Assembly: GCA_913047325.1 (NCBI GenBank)
Contig: CAJWTP010000006.1
Location: forward strand, 1-47,115
Source of the DNA: an uncultured Gammaproteobacteria bacterium
GTDB lineage: Bacteria; Pseudomonadota; Gammaproteobacteria; PS1; Pseudothioglobaceae
Direction: 5' to 3'
Length of the DNA: 47,115 nucleotides
This document shows positions 19,184 to 28,102 of this stretch, in pieces; the first letter of the stretch is position 1, and each line of letters begins with the position of its first letter. The notes under the pieces are model-generated. The model was not told where the DNA came from, did no database searches, and worked only from the letters and a program-made list of their open reading frames with translations. A program made the position numbers and the translations under genes.

Positions 19184-20152
19184 ATGATTAAGTACATTTT
19201 AAAACGTCTTTGGCACAGCGGCATACTAGCAATCGTCATGTCGTTAATCGTTTTTTTTGGCCTGTACGTGGTTGGTGACCCAGTTGAAATGTTATCGGAT
19301 GACGAGTTTACCGAGCAGGACAAAATCGAATTAGCCATTGAACTTGGACTTGATAAGCCACTTTATGAGCAATACTTTACCTATACAGGGGGTATGCTTC
19401 AAGGGGACTTTGGTACCTCGTTTGTCTACAATAGACCAGTACTTGATCTCATCATGGAGCGCCTTCCAGCCACATTAGAAATCTCCCTCTTAGCGATGGT
19501 TATTGGCCTTGGTATTGGCATCCCTCTCGGAATATTTTCCGGTATAAAAAACAATTCCAGAGCTTCGAAAATAATAAGCTTTTTCACAACCGTAGGTTAT
19601 TCAACGCCCAATTTTTGGCAAGCCATAATTTTGATTATGGTGTTTGCGGTTTTTTTGCAATGGCTTCCGGCCTCAGGTAGAGGACTTACCAACTCAATGT
19701 TTGGTATCGAGTGGGCCTGGTTATCCCTTAATGGCTTACAGCACATGGCTCTCCCGGCAATTAATCTCGCGATTTACAAAATTTGTATGCAGCAAAGGCT
19801 TGCTAAGTCTGGAACCCAAGAAATCTTATACCAAGAATATATGACCTTTGCTCGAGCCAAAGGAATAACAAGAAATCGCATTATTAGACGTCACCTTCTT
19901 CGCAATATTTTGATACCGATTGTTACCATTACAGGACTAGAAGTGGGAGGACTGATTGCATTCTCTACAGTCACCGAAACAATCTTTTCTTGGCCAGGTA
20001 TCGGTAAATTATTACTAGATTCCATCCATATGATTGATAGGCCAGTTGTTGTTGCCTATCTCATCCTAATTACTCTGATGTTTGTCTTTATTAATTTTGT
20101 TGTGGATGTCATGTATGCATTTCTAGACCCACGTATTCGACACCAAAAGTAA
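19184..20152 (+). CDS. Dipeptide-type ABC transporter permease (DppB-like)
   Basis: The accepted start is ATG 19184 (322 residues, MIKYILKRLWHSG). The ORF track begins at a TTG codon 16 residues earlier, while AGAGG lies about 10 bases before 19184. The N-terminus is typical of DppB/OppB, with a first helix followed by an FGLYVVGDPVEML region. The membrane domain contains the ATPase-contact loop around QEYMTFARAKGITRNRIIRRHLLRN (about 215-240). It pairs with the next permease to form the inner membrane channel and is translated from the same operon. Confidence 0.92.
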   Translation: MIKYILKRLWHSGILAIVMSLIVFFGLYVVGDPVEMLSDDEFTEQDKIELAIELGLDKPLYEQYFTYTGGMLQGDFGTSFVYNRPVLDLIMERLPATLEISLLAMVIGLGIGIPLGIFSGIKNNSRASKIISFFTTVGYSTPNFWQAIILIMVFAVFLQWLPASGRGLTNSMFGIEWAWLSLNGLQHMALPAINLAIYKICMQQRLAKSGTQEILYQEYMTFARAKGITRNRIIRRHLLRNILIPIVTITGLEVGGLIAFSTVTETIFSWPGIGKLLLDSIHMIDRPVVVAYLILITLMFVFINFVVDVMYAFLDPRIRHQK

Positions 20153-20158
20153 CTACCT

Positions 20159-21064
20159 ATGATTGATTACAAAAAAAAATTAGCACCATTAAGCTTGCAA
20201 ACAAAATCCATTTTCTCTGGTCACCCAATAGCAATTGCTGGTTTGATTGGCTTTGTTATGTTTGTTTTAATCGCACTTTTAGCCCCATGGATTGCACCAC
20301 AAAATCCCTACGATTTGATGGTTTTAGACATTATGGATGGACTATTGCCTCCATTATCTAAGCTTGGTAATGGCACTACCTCTTGGCTTGGTACTGACGC
20401 AGTTGGTCGTGACATATTATCTGCAGTTATGTACGGGTTACGATTAAGTCTTTTTGTTGCATTTATTGCCACAACTGTTGGTTCCTTAATTGGCGTATTT
20501 CTTGGACTTCTAGCAGCGGTCAAAGGTGGCTGGGTAGAGAGTGTTATTATGCGTGCTGTTGATTTAAAAGTGAGCTTTCCAGGCATTTTACTGGCGCTCA
20601 TGATGTTGGCCATATTCGGAACCGGAGTCGATAAGATTATCTATGCCCTCATTATTGGCGTTTGGGCTAGCAAAGCAAGACTTACTCGATCCTCTGCGCT
20701 ATCAGAGATGCAAAAAGAATATATTGATGCGGCAAGAATATCCGCTATTCCTAACTGGAGAATTATGCTGAAATTTTTGCTACCTAATAGTATTGCGCCT
20801 GTGCTAGTCATGATACCAATGTCACTTTCGGGCTGCATCGGTGCGGAAGCAACGCTGTCATTTCTGGGTGTAGGTGTTCCAATCACCGAACCGTCATTGG
20901 GATTATTAATCGCCAATGGTAATGACTACCTTCTTTCCGGAAAATGGTGGATTAGTATTTTTCCTGGTGTTGTTCTAGTCTCTCTGGTTTTATGTATTAA
21001 TGTTGTTGCAGACAGAATTCGTGAACATAATAATCCTTTTTTAAAATCAATGAATATGCAATGA
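20159..21064 (+). CDS. Dipeptide-type ABC transporter permease (DppC-like)
   Basis: The 301 residues show the DppC/OppC pattern. The N-terminal tail is followed by a helix (IAIAGLIGFVMFVLIALLAPWIAPQNPY) and the family line TSWLGTDAVGRDILSAVMYGLRLSLFVA (about 79-106). The EAA-type ATPase contact loop is MQKEYIDAARISAIPNWRIMLKFLLPN (about 183-209). It begins 6 bp after the previous gene and overlaps the ATPase gene by 4 bp. It forms the second half of the membrane channel. Confidence 0.93.
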   Translation: MIDYKKKLAPLSLQTKSIFSGHPIAIAGLIGFVMFVLIALLAPWIAPQNPYDLMVLDIMDGLLPPLSKLGNGTTSWLGTDAVGRDILSAVMYGLRLSLFVAFIATTVGSLIGVFLGLLAAVKGGWVESVIMRAVDLKVSFPGILLALMMLAIFGTGVDKIIYALIIGVWASKARLTRSSALSEMQKEYIDAARISAIPNWRIMLKFLLPNSIAPVLVMIPMSLSGCIGAEATLSFLGVGVPITEPSLGLLIANGNDYLLSGKWWISIFPGVVLVSLVLCINVVADRIREHNNPFLKSMNMQ

Positions 21065-22767
21065 ATAATACTCCACTTCTTAAAATAAATAACTTAACAG
21101 TCACCTACCCTTTGAATTCTGAAGGGAGTGATGTACTCAAGGCTCTTGATAATACCTCTCTTAAAGTAAATTCAGGACAAATCATAGGAATAGTTGGTGA
21201 AAGTGGTGCTGGAAAATCAACTATTGGTAAGGCTATCCTGGGTCTTCTTGACCCGCCAGCAAAACTTGTTAGTGGTGAAATTATATTTCTCGGAAATTCG
21301 CTTGTTGGTTTAAGTGAAGCACAATTCGAATCTTTGCGTGGCAACCAAATCGGCTATATATACCAAAATCCGATGACCGCCCTTAACCCCGTCCTAACAA
21401 TCGGCGAACAGGTCATAGAGGCCATAGAAGCCAACACCGATATGAGAGGCAAAAATGCTCGAGAATATGCCATTCAGTTGTTAGAACGAGCAGACGTCAG
21501 CTTTGCCGAAGATCGGCTTCAAAAGTACCCCCATCAATTATCTGGCGGATTATGCCAGCGCATTGTATTTGCAATCGCAATTGCTGCAAAACCCAAGCTC
21601 ATTATTGCCGATGAACCAACAACTGCTTTGGATGTTACTGTGCAACAATCGGTACTACAGACTCTGATTAAGCTGAGTCAACAAGAACAGATTGCCATTA
21701 TTTTAATAACCCACGATATAGGTGTTATAGCAGAAACATGTGATTATGTATACGTCCTAAGATATGGCAAACATGTCGAGCAAGATGCAACAAATAGGGT
21801 ACTTCAAAGACCAACACAGGACTATACCAGGTCGTTAATGGCATCGGTACCTTTGATAGAGAAGCGCCTTCACCGTTTCGCTTTAAATGAAGAAGATAAT
21901 TTGGAGGATATCTCTACCGGTCTTCACTACTTGCAAGAAAAGCAAACAACACAGGACTCGACAAATAAGCCCATACTGGAAGCTCGTAATCTTTCAAAAA
22001 TCTTTATTACCCCTTCCAGTCTGTTTAAAGCAAAACAGTTATTTACTGCTGTCAAGGATGTAAGTTTCACAGTTCGGCGCGGTGAAACTGTTGGAATTGT
22101 TGGAGAATCAGGTTCTGGTAAATCAACCATTGGAAGAATGATTTTAGGTTTGGAGGATATAACTGAAGGTAGTGTCATTTACCGTGGCAAAGACCTCAAG
22201 CTAATAACCGATAGCACTGAACATCGGGCACATTGCCTATCCATGCAATGCATTTTTCAAGATCCGTATTCCTCGCTCAATCCACGCATGACGGCCGGAG
22301 AAAACATCACCTATGGTTTGCAAGTTCACAAAATGATAGGCTCGAGTGACGCCAAATCATTGGCACAAGAACTTATGGCTTTGGTTGGCTTGCAGCGTGA
22401 AGATGCTGAAAAGTTGCCACATGCTTTTTCTGGCGGTGAAAGACAAAGGATCGGCATCGCTCGAGCTCTGAGCTATCGTCCTGATTTTATTTTTTGTGAC
22501 GAACCTACCTCTGCACTGGATGTTTCTGTCCAAGCTAATTTACTTAATCTGCTAAAGGATTTACAAGAAAAATTTTCCCTGACGTTGCTTTTCGTGAGCC
22601 ACGACCTGGCTGTCATTAGACAAATGTGCGACAGAGTGATTGTGATGAAAGAAGGAGAAGCTCTAGAATACGACAGCAATGAAAATATTTTTGAGCGCCC
22701 AAAACACAAATACACTCGTTCACTTCTTGAAGCCATGCCAAAATTTAAAGGACTAGCTCAAACATAG
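21061..22767 (+). CDS. Dipeptide-type ABC transporter fused double ATPase (DppD-DppF)
   Basis: The 568 residues contain two full ATPase modules. Module 1 has Walker A GESGAGKST (about 46-54), a variant signature LSGGLCQR (about 160) and Walker B LIIADEPTTALDVT. Module 2 has Walker A GESGSGKST (about 348-356), signature FSGGERQR (about 458) and Walker B FIFCDEPTSALDVS. Each module ends with the oligopeptide-type C-terminal line (RPTQDYTRSLMASVP and RPKHKYTRSLLEAMP). The single fused protein replaces separate DppD and DppF subunits. Leu-Cys in place of the usual Met/Glu-Arg in the first signature is mildly unusual. Confidence 0.95.
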   Translation: MNNTPLLKINNLTVTYPLNSEGSDVLKALDNTSLKVNSGQIIGIVGESGAGKSTIGKAILGLLDPPAKLVSGEIIFLGNSLVGLSEAQFESLRGNQIGYIYQNPMTALNPVLTIGEQVIEAIEANTDMRGKNAREYAIQLLERADVSFAEDRLQKYPHQLSGGLCQRIVFAIAIAAKPKLIIADEPTTALDVTVQQSVLQTLIKLSQQEQIAIILITHDIGVIAETCDYVYVLRYGKHVEQDATNRVLQRPTQDYTRSLMASVPLIEKRLHRFALNEEDNLEDISTGLHYLQEKQTTQDSTNKPILEARNLSKIFITPSSLFKAKQLFTAVKDVSFTVRRGETVGIVGESGSGKSTIGRMILGLEDITEGSVIYRGKDLKLITDSTEHRAHCLSMQCIFQDPYSSLNPRMTAGENITYGLQVHKMIGSSDAKSLAQELMALVGLQREDAEKLPHAFSGGERQRIGIARALSYRPDFIFCDEPTSALDVSVQANLLNLLKDLQEKFSLTLLFVSHDLAVIRQMCDRVIVMKEGEALEYDSNENIFERPKHKYTRSLLEAMPKFKGLAQT

Positions 22768-22787
22768 ATGAGCATTAGTAAATCGTC

Positions 22788-23666
22788 CTAATTTAGTGGG
22801 CTAAGTAGCTGCTGATTGTCTTGTTGCTGTTTGATTGTGCTCTCAATGTCGGTCCGATATTTTTCTATTTGTTGACGCAACCTTTTGTCTTGCTCTTTAC
22901 TGCGTGTGTTCAGTACAGCAGCGAACATTTCATGGGTAACGTTGAGGTTATGACTATAGATATCACTATACCCTCTCGAGAAGGCGTTGCCTCTAGAAGT
23001 CATTACATACAACAGCTCCTGCTCCCAACCAACATCTCGAACCAGTATTTCCTCGAGTTCATCTAAAAGAGCCATGCGTCTATCAAACCATACATCATCA
23101 TCCCTCTGGAGCTGAGATGAGGCTTTACTGACGAGTTCTGTTTGCTCCCTACTTAACTCACCCATAAACTTAGCCAGGTTATCTCTTATTCTCTCGAATG
23201 CATCTTGTTGATACTGTTCATCAGTACGGCCGAGTCGTTCGTTATTATATTCCTCCGCCTGACTTCTCATGACTTCTAAAAATCCATCTATCTGCTTACT
23301 TGACAACTCTCTACCTAGCGGCAATATCCATTTCATTGAGCCTTGCTCTAGACGAAACCAGGCATCCTCGATGATCATAGAGACAGTGGCAATATCGTCG
23401 GCCTTTATTTTCTGTTTAGATAGTAACAAGCTTTCAGAGGCATCCAAAATCTTCAGATAAAACGGCATTTCATTGGCTTGATGCCAATCAAAAAAAGGAA
23501 CAAGAAGTTCATCAAGGTAGTCTTTTTGTTCAGCGTTGAGATCCACAAAACTTCCCAAATACCAAGGAAGCATGAAGTTGATTCGGTTATGAACAAAGGT
23601 AGTGGTACTGCAACTGGCTAACAGTATGACAAGAACCAATAAAAGTTTTTTCAATTTTTGTAGCAT
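22788..23666 (-). CDS. DUF6279 family lipoprotein
   Basis: The 292 residues begin with a lipoprotein signal (KKLLLVLVILLASCST, lipobox LLASC, lipid-modified Cys about 19). The mature start, VHNRINFMLPWYLGSFVDLNAEQKDYLDELLVPFFDWHQANEMPFY, fits the DUF6279 family as I recall it. The rest is helical and charged with no catalytic motif I recognise. It should be anchored to a membrane, facing the periplasm. Function unknown. It converges on the importer ATPase gene and is divergent from the DAHP synthase. Confidence 0.82.
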   Translation of the reverse strand: MLQKLKKLLLVLVILLASCSTTTFVHNRINFMLPWYLGSFVDLNAEQKDYLDELLVPFFDWHQANEMPFYLKILDASESLLLSKQKIKADDIATVSMIIEDAWFRLEQGSMKWILPLGRELSSKQIDGFLEVMRSQAEEYNNERLGRTDEQYQQDAFERIRDNLAKFMGELSREQTELVSKASSQLQRDDDVWFDRRMALLDELEEILVRDVGWEQELLYVMTSRGNAFSRGYSDIYSHNLNVTHEMFAAVLNTRSKEQDKRLRQQIEKYRTDIESTIKQQQDNQQLLSPLN

Positions 23667-23803
23667 TTAATTTGTTCCGACAGACTCGTATTATAAGCGA
23701 TAACTTGACAATCTTTTTTTGTCTTCCTCTTCTAACTAAAATATATAAGACATAAACTTATGTTTAAATCACCGTTTACAGATAAAAACAACAAGAAATA
23801 CTG

Positions 23804-24856
23804 ATGGACAAACAAATACACAACACCAATATTGTAAGTGAAACTGTTATCACCTCCCCTAATGATCTCAGTGATAAATTGCCCATCACTCAAAAGGCCA
23901 AGAGAAATATTATGGCTGGCCGCAAAGTGGTGAGCGATATTCTCTCTGGAAAGGATTCTAGATTTATGGTGATTGTTGGACCCTGCTCAATTCATGACCT
24001 TGACTCGGCAAAAGAATACGCACATAAACTGCAAACCCTCAGTGAAGAATTAAAGGAATCACTCTATATAGTGATGAGAGTTTATTTTGAAAAACCAAGA
24101 ACAACGATTGGCTGGAAGGGTTTAGTTAGTGATCCTGATATGGATAATTCACTTGATGTCGACAAAGGGCTTTATCAAAGTCGAGAGTTTTTATCCTGGC
24201 TAGGGGACCTAGGTATGCCGGCAGCCACAGAAGCTCTCAATCCTATTACCCCCCAATATCTGGCGGATCTAATCTCTTGGTGCGCCATAGGTGCAAGAAC
24301 AACCGAGTCACAAACTCATCGTGAAATGTCGAGCGGCCTTTCAATGACAGTTGGCTTTAAGAATGGCACCGATGGAAACTTAATAATGGCCGTCAATGCA
24401 ATTAAAGCTTGTTCTTCACCTCAAAGTTTTTTAGGAATCAATGACAATGGTCAAATTTCAACATTTAAGGCAAAAGGCAACAAGTCGTCACACATTATTC
24501 TGAGGGGTGGCATTAAACCAAACTACCATAGTGAAGATGTTGAGCGTTGTGAAAAACTTCTCCAGCAAAACGATTTACCTGAAAGGATTATGGTGGACTG
24601 TTCGCACGATAACTCTAATCAGGACTACCGGCTACAAGGCAATGTGGTTGAAGAAATTAGTGCACAAATTGTCGCTGGAAACAAATCAATATTTGGCATC
24701 ATGTTAGAAAGCAATCTGTTTTCTGGCAATCAAAAAATACTGGACAATCAAAATGAGATGAAGTATGGTGTATCCGTCACTGACGGTTGCATAGATTGGA
24801 AAGAAACGCAAACAGTCCTTAGGAATCTTGCTGAAACATTATCAAATATACAATAA
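23804..24856 (+). CDS. aroG: 3-deoxy-7-phosphoheptulonate synthase (class I DAHP synthase)
   Basis: The 350 residues match the AroF/G/H type. Visible marks are VIVGPCSIHDLDSAKEYAHKL (about 56-76), MRVYFEKPRTTIGWKGLVSDPDMD (about 91-114), the phosphoenolpyruvate-binding GARTTESQTHREMSSGLSMTVGFKNGTDGN (about 165-194) and a late VDCSHDNS metal-site segment (about 265). It condenses phosphoenolpyruvate and erythrose 4-phosphate, the first step of aromatic amino acid synthesis. Which amino acid inhibits it cannot be told here, so the symbol is for the family. It stands alone as a single-gene unit. A small palindrome ACATAAACTTATGT lies at 23750-23763 upstream. Confidence 0.95.
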   Translation: MDKQIHNTNIVSETVITSPNDLSDKLPITQKAKRNIMAGRKVVSDILSGKDSRFMVIVGPCSIHDLDSAKEYAHKLQTLSEELKESLYIVMRVYFEKPRTTIGWKGLVSDPDMDNSLDVDKGLYQSREFLSWLGDLGMPAATEALNPITPQYLADLISWCAIGARTTESQTHREMSSGLSMTVGFKNGTDGNLIMAVNAIKACSSPQSFLGINDNGQISTFKAKGNKSSHIILRGGIKPNYHSEDVERCEKLLQQNDLPERIMVDCSHDNSNQDYRLQGNVVEEISAQIVAGNKSIFGIMLESNLFSGNQKILDNQNEMKYGVSVTDGCIDWKETQTVLRNLAETLSNIQ

Positions 24857-25167
24857 CTAAGTTTCAATACAATAGATTAGATTTTTATTCGGACTTGCAA
24901 ATCATAGATAGGATTATTTCAACGACTGAAAGCACCCCTTGTCCTTGCTACACCTGTGTGGCAATGCAAATTGCAATTTAATTGATGTGGATTAATTTTG
25001 AGGAATTAAAATATAACATTTGTTCTATTTTTAAAAAAATAGAAAATTTATATATTGATATATATAAATTGAAGTATACTACTTTTTCTTGAAGTTATAA
25101 ATATGCTTCAAGAATTGGAATCAATTTTGACTTCCAATATTTTTTTTTAGAAGAGGAGTATTACAAC
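24857..25167. other. Gene-free region before the inositol importer
   Basis: This 311-bp spacer has no credible gene. Near its start, 24945-24964 can fold as TTGCTACAC/GTGTGGCAA with one G-U pair, perhaps a weak end signal for aroG, but no T-run follows. The second half is very A+T-rich and carries four perfect inverted repeats (listed separately). A ribosome site, AGAAGAGGAG, precedes the next gene. I could not fix a promoter with confidence; TATACT at 25075-25080 is a possible -10. Confidence 0.55.
25023..25138. repeat. Array of four adjacent inverted repeats, candidate operator/attenuator
   Basis: Four perfect inverted repeats stand almost end to end. IR1 is TTCTATTTTT/AAAAATAGAA (25023-25044, 2-base centre). 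IR2 is AATTTATATAT/ATATATAAATT (25045-25070, 4-base centre). IR3 is TTCTTGAAG/CTTCAAGAA (25086-25114). IR4 is ATTGGAA/TTCCAAT (25114-25138). IR3 and IR4 both have 11-base centres. IR4 runs into nine T residues, then the ribosome site of the binding-protein gene. The GGAA...TTCC arms recall the operator half-sites reported for the RpiR-type repressor IolR, though with a longer spacer. Operator for the local RpiR protein, or a folded leader, are both possible. Confidence 0.6.
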
Positions 25168-26130
25168 ATGTTAAAGATAAATAAGCACGCGTCTAACATT
25201 GTTCTTGCAATATTTGTACTTTTTGCAACAGCTATGTTTGGAAGTTCAACAGCAATTGCATCAGGAGAGAAATTTGTCCTAATTAGTCATGCACCAGATT
25301 CTGATTCGTGGTGGAACACAATTAAGAATGCAATTGGAATAGCCGGTGATCAAATGGATGTTTCGGTAGATTATCGTAACCCTACTACTGGTGATTTAGC
25401 AGATATGGCACGTATTGTCCAGCAGGCTGCAGCAAGTGACCCTGATGGCATTATTGTAACAATTGCTGATTTTGATGTACTAAAAGGACCTATTACTGAC
25501 GCAATAGCAAAGGGCATTCCAGTGGTTACAATTAACTCTGGAACTCGTGCTCAATCTGAAGCACTTGGTGCATTGGCGCATATTGGCCAACCTGAGTATG
25601 ATGCTGGTTTTGGTGCAGGTAAAAGAGCTAAGGCCGCTGGTGTAAGTGAGTTCCTATGTGTCAATCACTTTTTTACAAATCCTGTGTCTGTTGATCGTTG
25701 CCAAGGCTATGCCGATGCACTTGGTGTAGATCTAGGCCATCAAATGATAGACTCTGGACAAGATCCAACGGAAATAAAAAATAAAGTTATGGCACACCTT
25801 AGGTCGCACCCTAGCACGGACGCCATTCTTACCTTGGGTCCAACCTCTGCTCATCCAACACTTTCAGCTTTGGATGACCTAGGCCGTTCGGGTGATATCT
25901 ATTTTGGTACTTTTGACCTTTCAGGTGAAATTGCAGCTGCCGTTAAATCTGGTGTGATTTCATTTGCCATTGATCAACAACCATACCTACAAGGGTATCT
26001 TCCGGTTGTTTTCTTGACTAACTTGTCTCGCTATGGTGTATGGCCATCTGGCGCCATTAACTCTGGCCCTGGATTTATCACTAAGAGCAACATAAGCTTA
26101 GTTGAAAAATACGCAGGTGTATATCGTTAG
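25168..26130 (+). CDS. Sugar/inositol ABC transporter substrate-binding protein
   Basis: The 320 residues are a type I periplasmic binding protein of the RbsB/IbpA group (Peripla_BP_4). A signal peptide (about residues 1-31, ending TAIASGEK) precedes the mature domain. The mature protein opens with FVLISHAPDSDSWWNTIKNAIGIAG. It carries DPDGIIVTIADFDVLKGPITDAIAKGIPVVTINSG (about 89-123), the usual hinge region, and later DAILTLGPTSAHPTLSALDDLG. It delivers a sugar or cyclitol to the following permease. The adjoining iol genes point to inositol. A strong hairpin follows the gene. Confidence 0.9.
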   Translation: MLKINKHASNIVLAIFVLFATAMFGSSTAIASGEKFVLISHAPDSDSWWNTIKNAIGIAGDQMDVSVDYRNPTTGDLADMARIVQQAAASDPDGIIVTIADFDVLKGPITDAIAKGIPVVTINSGTRAQSEALGALAHIGQPEYDAGFGAGKRAKAAGVSEFLCVNHFFTNPVSVDRCQGYADALGVDLGHQMIDSGQDPTEIKNKVMAHLRSHPSTDAILTLGPTSAHPTLSALDDLGRSGDIYFGTFDLSGEIAAAVKSGVISFAIDQQPYLQGYLPVVFLTNLSRYGVWPSGAINSGPGFITKSNISLVEKYAGVYR

Positions 26131-26150
26131 TAGTTAATTAGACGTCTCCT

Positions 26151-26191
26151 TGCTGCCCGCCACTGATCTGCTGTGGTGGGCAGCATTATTT
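26151..26191 (+). terminator. Hairpin/attenuator after binding-protein gene
   Basis: TGCTGCCCGCCAC (26151-26163) pairs with GTGGTGGGCAGCA (26173-26185) over 13 positions with one G-U pair, around a 9-base loop, followed by TTATTT. It lies 20 bp after the stop codon and 40 bp before the permease start. The U-run is imperfect, so partial termination or 3'-end protection of the binding-protein mRNA is likely. Confidence 0.75.
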
Positions 26192-26225
26192 CCTCCTTAA
26201 AAAGTTCTGAAATGGATTGAATCTC

Positions 26226-27332
26226 ATGTCTATAAATAAAAAAAATACTTCGCCTATTCGCGCTTATATTAAAAACGCTATGATACGCCCAGACCTAGGG
26301 GCCATAGTTGGCGTTATATTGGTTTTTCTTTTCTTTTTTCTGGTAGCACATGATACTGGCATGTTTTCTCTAGAAGGATCCATGAATTGGGGCATAGTCT
26401 CTTCTCAGTTCATTATTATTGCTGTTGGTGCCTGCCTGTTGATGATTGCTGGTGAATTTGATCTTTCAGTTGGATCGATGATAGGTTTTGCTGGCATAGT
26501 GATCGCTGTCACTTCTATTGTTTGGGGTTGGCCTGTTTGGCTCAGTATTCTTACAGCCTTTGCTGTAGCGATGTCGATAGGCGCTTTAATTGGCTATATT
26601 ACAGTCAAAACAAATCTACCATCCTTTATTGTTAGTCTTGCTTTTTTATATATTTTGCGAGGTTTGACAATTTTTATTGCTATTGCCAGTACCAAAAAAA
26701 CCATTATTGGAGGTGTAACCGAAGTTGCTCAAAATGACTGGTTAGCGCCTATCTTCGGTGGAAAAATATTCTCAGGCTTATTCGAATGGCTTGCTGAACA
26801 GGGCTGGATTCAAACCTTTGTAGCTGGCACTAAAGCTGGCCAGCCAGTTGTATCTGGAATCCCTGCATTGATGGTTTGGGCACTGGGTCTAATTATTTTT
26901 GGTCATTTTGTGTTAACAAAAACTCGTTTTGGTAATTGGATTTACGCCTCCGGTGGCGATGCACAAGCTGCACGGCACATTGGCGTACCGGTTAACAAAG
27001 TTAAAATACTCATGTTTGTCTTTACTGCTTTTTGTGCAACCGTATTCGCCACCACTCAAGTTATTGAGTTTGGCTCGGCTTCAGCGGATAGAGGCATCCT
27101 TAAAGAATTTGAAGCAATTATTTCAGTGGTTATAGGTGGCGCCTTATTAACTGGAGGTTATGGATCAGTTATTGGTGCAGCTCTGGGCGCAATCATATTT
27201 GGAGTAGTGCAACAAGGTTTGTTTTTTATCGGCGTGGAGAGCTCATTATTTCGAGTTTTCCTAGGAGTGCTTTTACTATTAGCAGTGATACTCAATACAC
27301 ATGTTCGCAAATTAATCACAGGAGCGAAATGA
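26226..27332 (+). CDS. Sugar/inositol ABC transporter permease (RbsC-like)
   Basis: The accepted start is ATG 26226 (MSINKKN, 368 residues); the ORF-track start at 26217 is a TTG codon three residues earlier. The protein is a BPD_transp_2 permease with about ten helices. Family marks are IIIAVGACLLMIAGEFDLSVGSMIGFAG (about 66-93), IGYITVKTNLPSFIVSLAFLYILRG (about 122-146) and the ATPase-contact part GNWIYASGGDAQAARHIGVPVNKVKILMF (about 237-265). It overlaps the ATPase gene by 4 bp. It forms the inner membrane channel, probably as a homodimer. Confidence 0.93.
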   Translation: MSINKKNTSPIRAYIKNAMIRPDLGAIVGVILVFLFFFLVAHDTGMFSLEGSMNWGIVSSQFIIIAVGACLLMIAGEFDLSVGSMIGFAGIVIAVTSIVWGWPVWLSILTAFAVAMSIGALIGYITVKTNLPSFIVSLAFLYILRGLTIFIAIASTKKTIIGGVTEVAQNDWLAPIFGGKIFSGLFEWLAEQGWIQTFVAGTKAGQPVVSGIPALMVWALGLIIFGHFVLTKTRFGNWIYASGGDAQAARHIGVPVNKVKILMFVFTAFCATVFATTQVIEFGSASADRGILKEFEAIISVVIGGALLTGGYGSVIGAALGAIIFGVVQQGLFFIGVESSLFRVFLGVLLLLAVILNTHVRKLITGAK

Positions 27333-28102
27333 TGAGTACTTCACCACTGATGGAACTTACAGACATTCATAAAAGTTTTGGTAATGTAAATGCCCTTAGA
27401 GGGGTTTCAATTTCTATTAATAGGGGAGAATGCCACTGCTTATTGGGCGATAACGGCGCAGGAAAATCAACATTGATTAAAATCATGTCTGGGGTACACC
27501 AGCCCACAGCTGGGCAAGTAAATATTAATGGAAAACCCACTGTAATGCAAGGCCCCCGTGAAGCAATAGATTCTGGAATTGCTACAGTTTATCAAGATTT
27601 GGCATTGATTCCATTAATGTCAGTGTCGCGTAATTTTTGGCTCGGTAGAGAACTGACAAAAAAAATAGGTCCAATCGCTGTAATGGACTTTGATAAATGT
27701 AACTCAATTTTGATGTCAGAAATGGAAAAAATAGGGATCCAATTACGAGACCCGAGTCAATCAATAGGAACTCTTTCAGGTGGTGAAAGGCAAACCGTTG
27801 CCATTGCTCGTGCCGTATTTTTTGGTGCTGAAATATTAATACTTGATGAGCCTACATCAGCTTTGGGTGTATACCAGACCGCTAATGTATTAAAAACTGT
27901 AGAAAAGGTTCGGGAAAAAGGTGTTGCAGTAGTATTTATATCGCATAACGTTTCACATGCCTTAGCTGTAGGGGACAAATTTACAGTTCTATCTCGAGGC
28001 GAAACTCTTGGCACTGCTCTTGCTGGAGAGATTAATTATGAAGAATTACAATTTATGATGTCTGGAAATAAGGAATTGTCAGCATTAAAAAATAGCAAAT
28101 AA
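27329..28102 (+). CDS. Sugar/inositol ABC transporter ATPase (single-module)
   Basis: The 257 residues hold one ATPase module. Walker A is GDNGAGKSTLIKIMSG (about 40-55), the Q-loop is VYQDLALIPLMS, the signature is LSGGERQTVAIARA (about 149) and Walker B is ILILDEPTSALGV (about 171). The H-loop is in VFISHNVSHA. RbsA/MglA proteins usually have two fused modules of about 500 residues, so this belongs to the single-module group. Start may be ATG 27329 or 27332. Its stop codon is formed exactly at the junction of a 31-bp tandem duplication, so the C-terminus may have changed recently. Confidence 0.93.
   Translation: MMSTSPLMELTDIHKSFGNVNALRGVSISINRGECHCLLGDNGAGKSTLIKIMSGVHQPTAGQVNINGKPTVMQGPREAIDSGIATVYQDLALIPLMSVSRNFWLGRELTKKIGPIAVMDFDKCNSILMSEMEKIGIQLRDPSQSIGTLSGGERQTVAIARAVFFGAEILILDEPTSALGVYQTANVLKTVEKVREKGVAVVFISHNVSHALAVGDKFTVLSRGETLGTALAGEINYEELQFMMSGNKELSALKNSK

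Noticed and set aside
24985-25092. Small ORF of 35 codons (starts MWINFEELKY) upstream of the inositol binding protein
   Set aside because: No ribosome site precedes it, it is built from the A+T-rich inverted repeats, and its composition (Ile, Lys, Tyr, Phe) is what random A+T-rich DNA gives.
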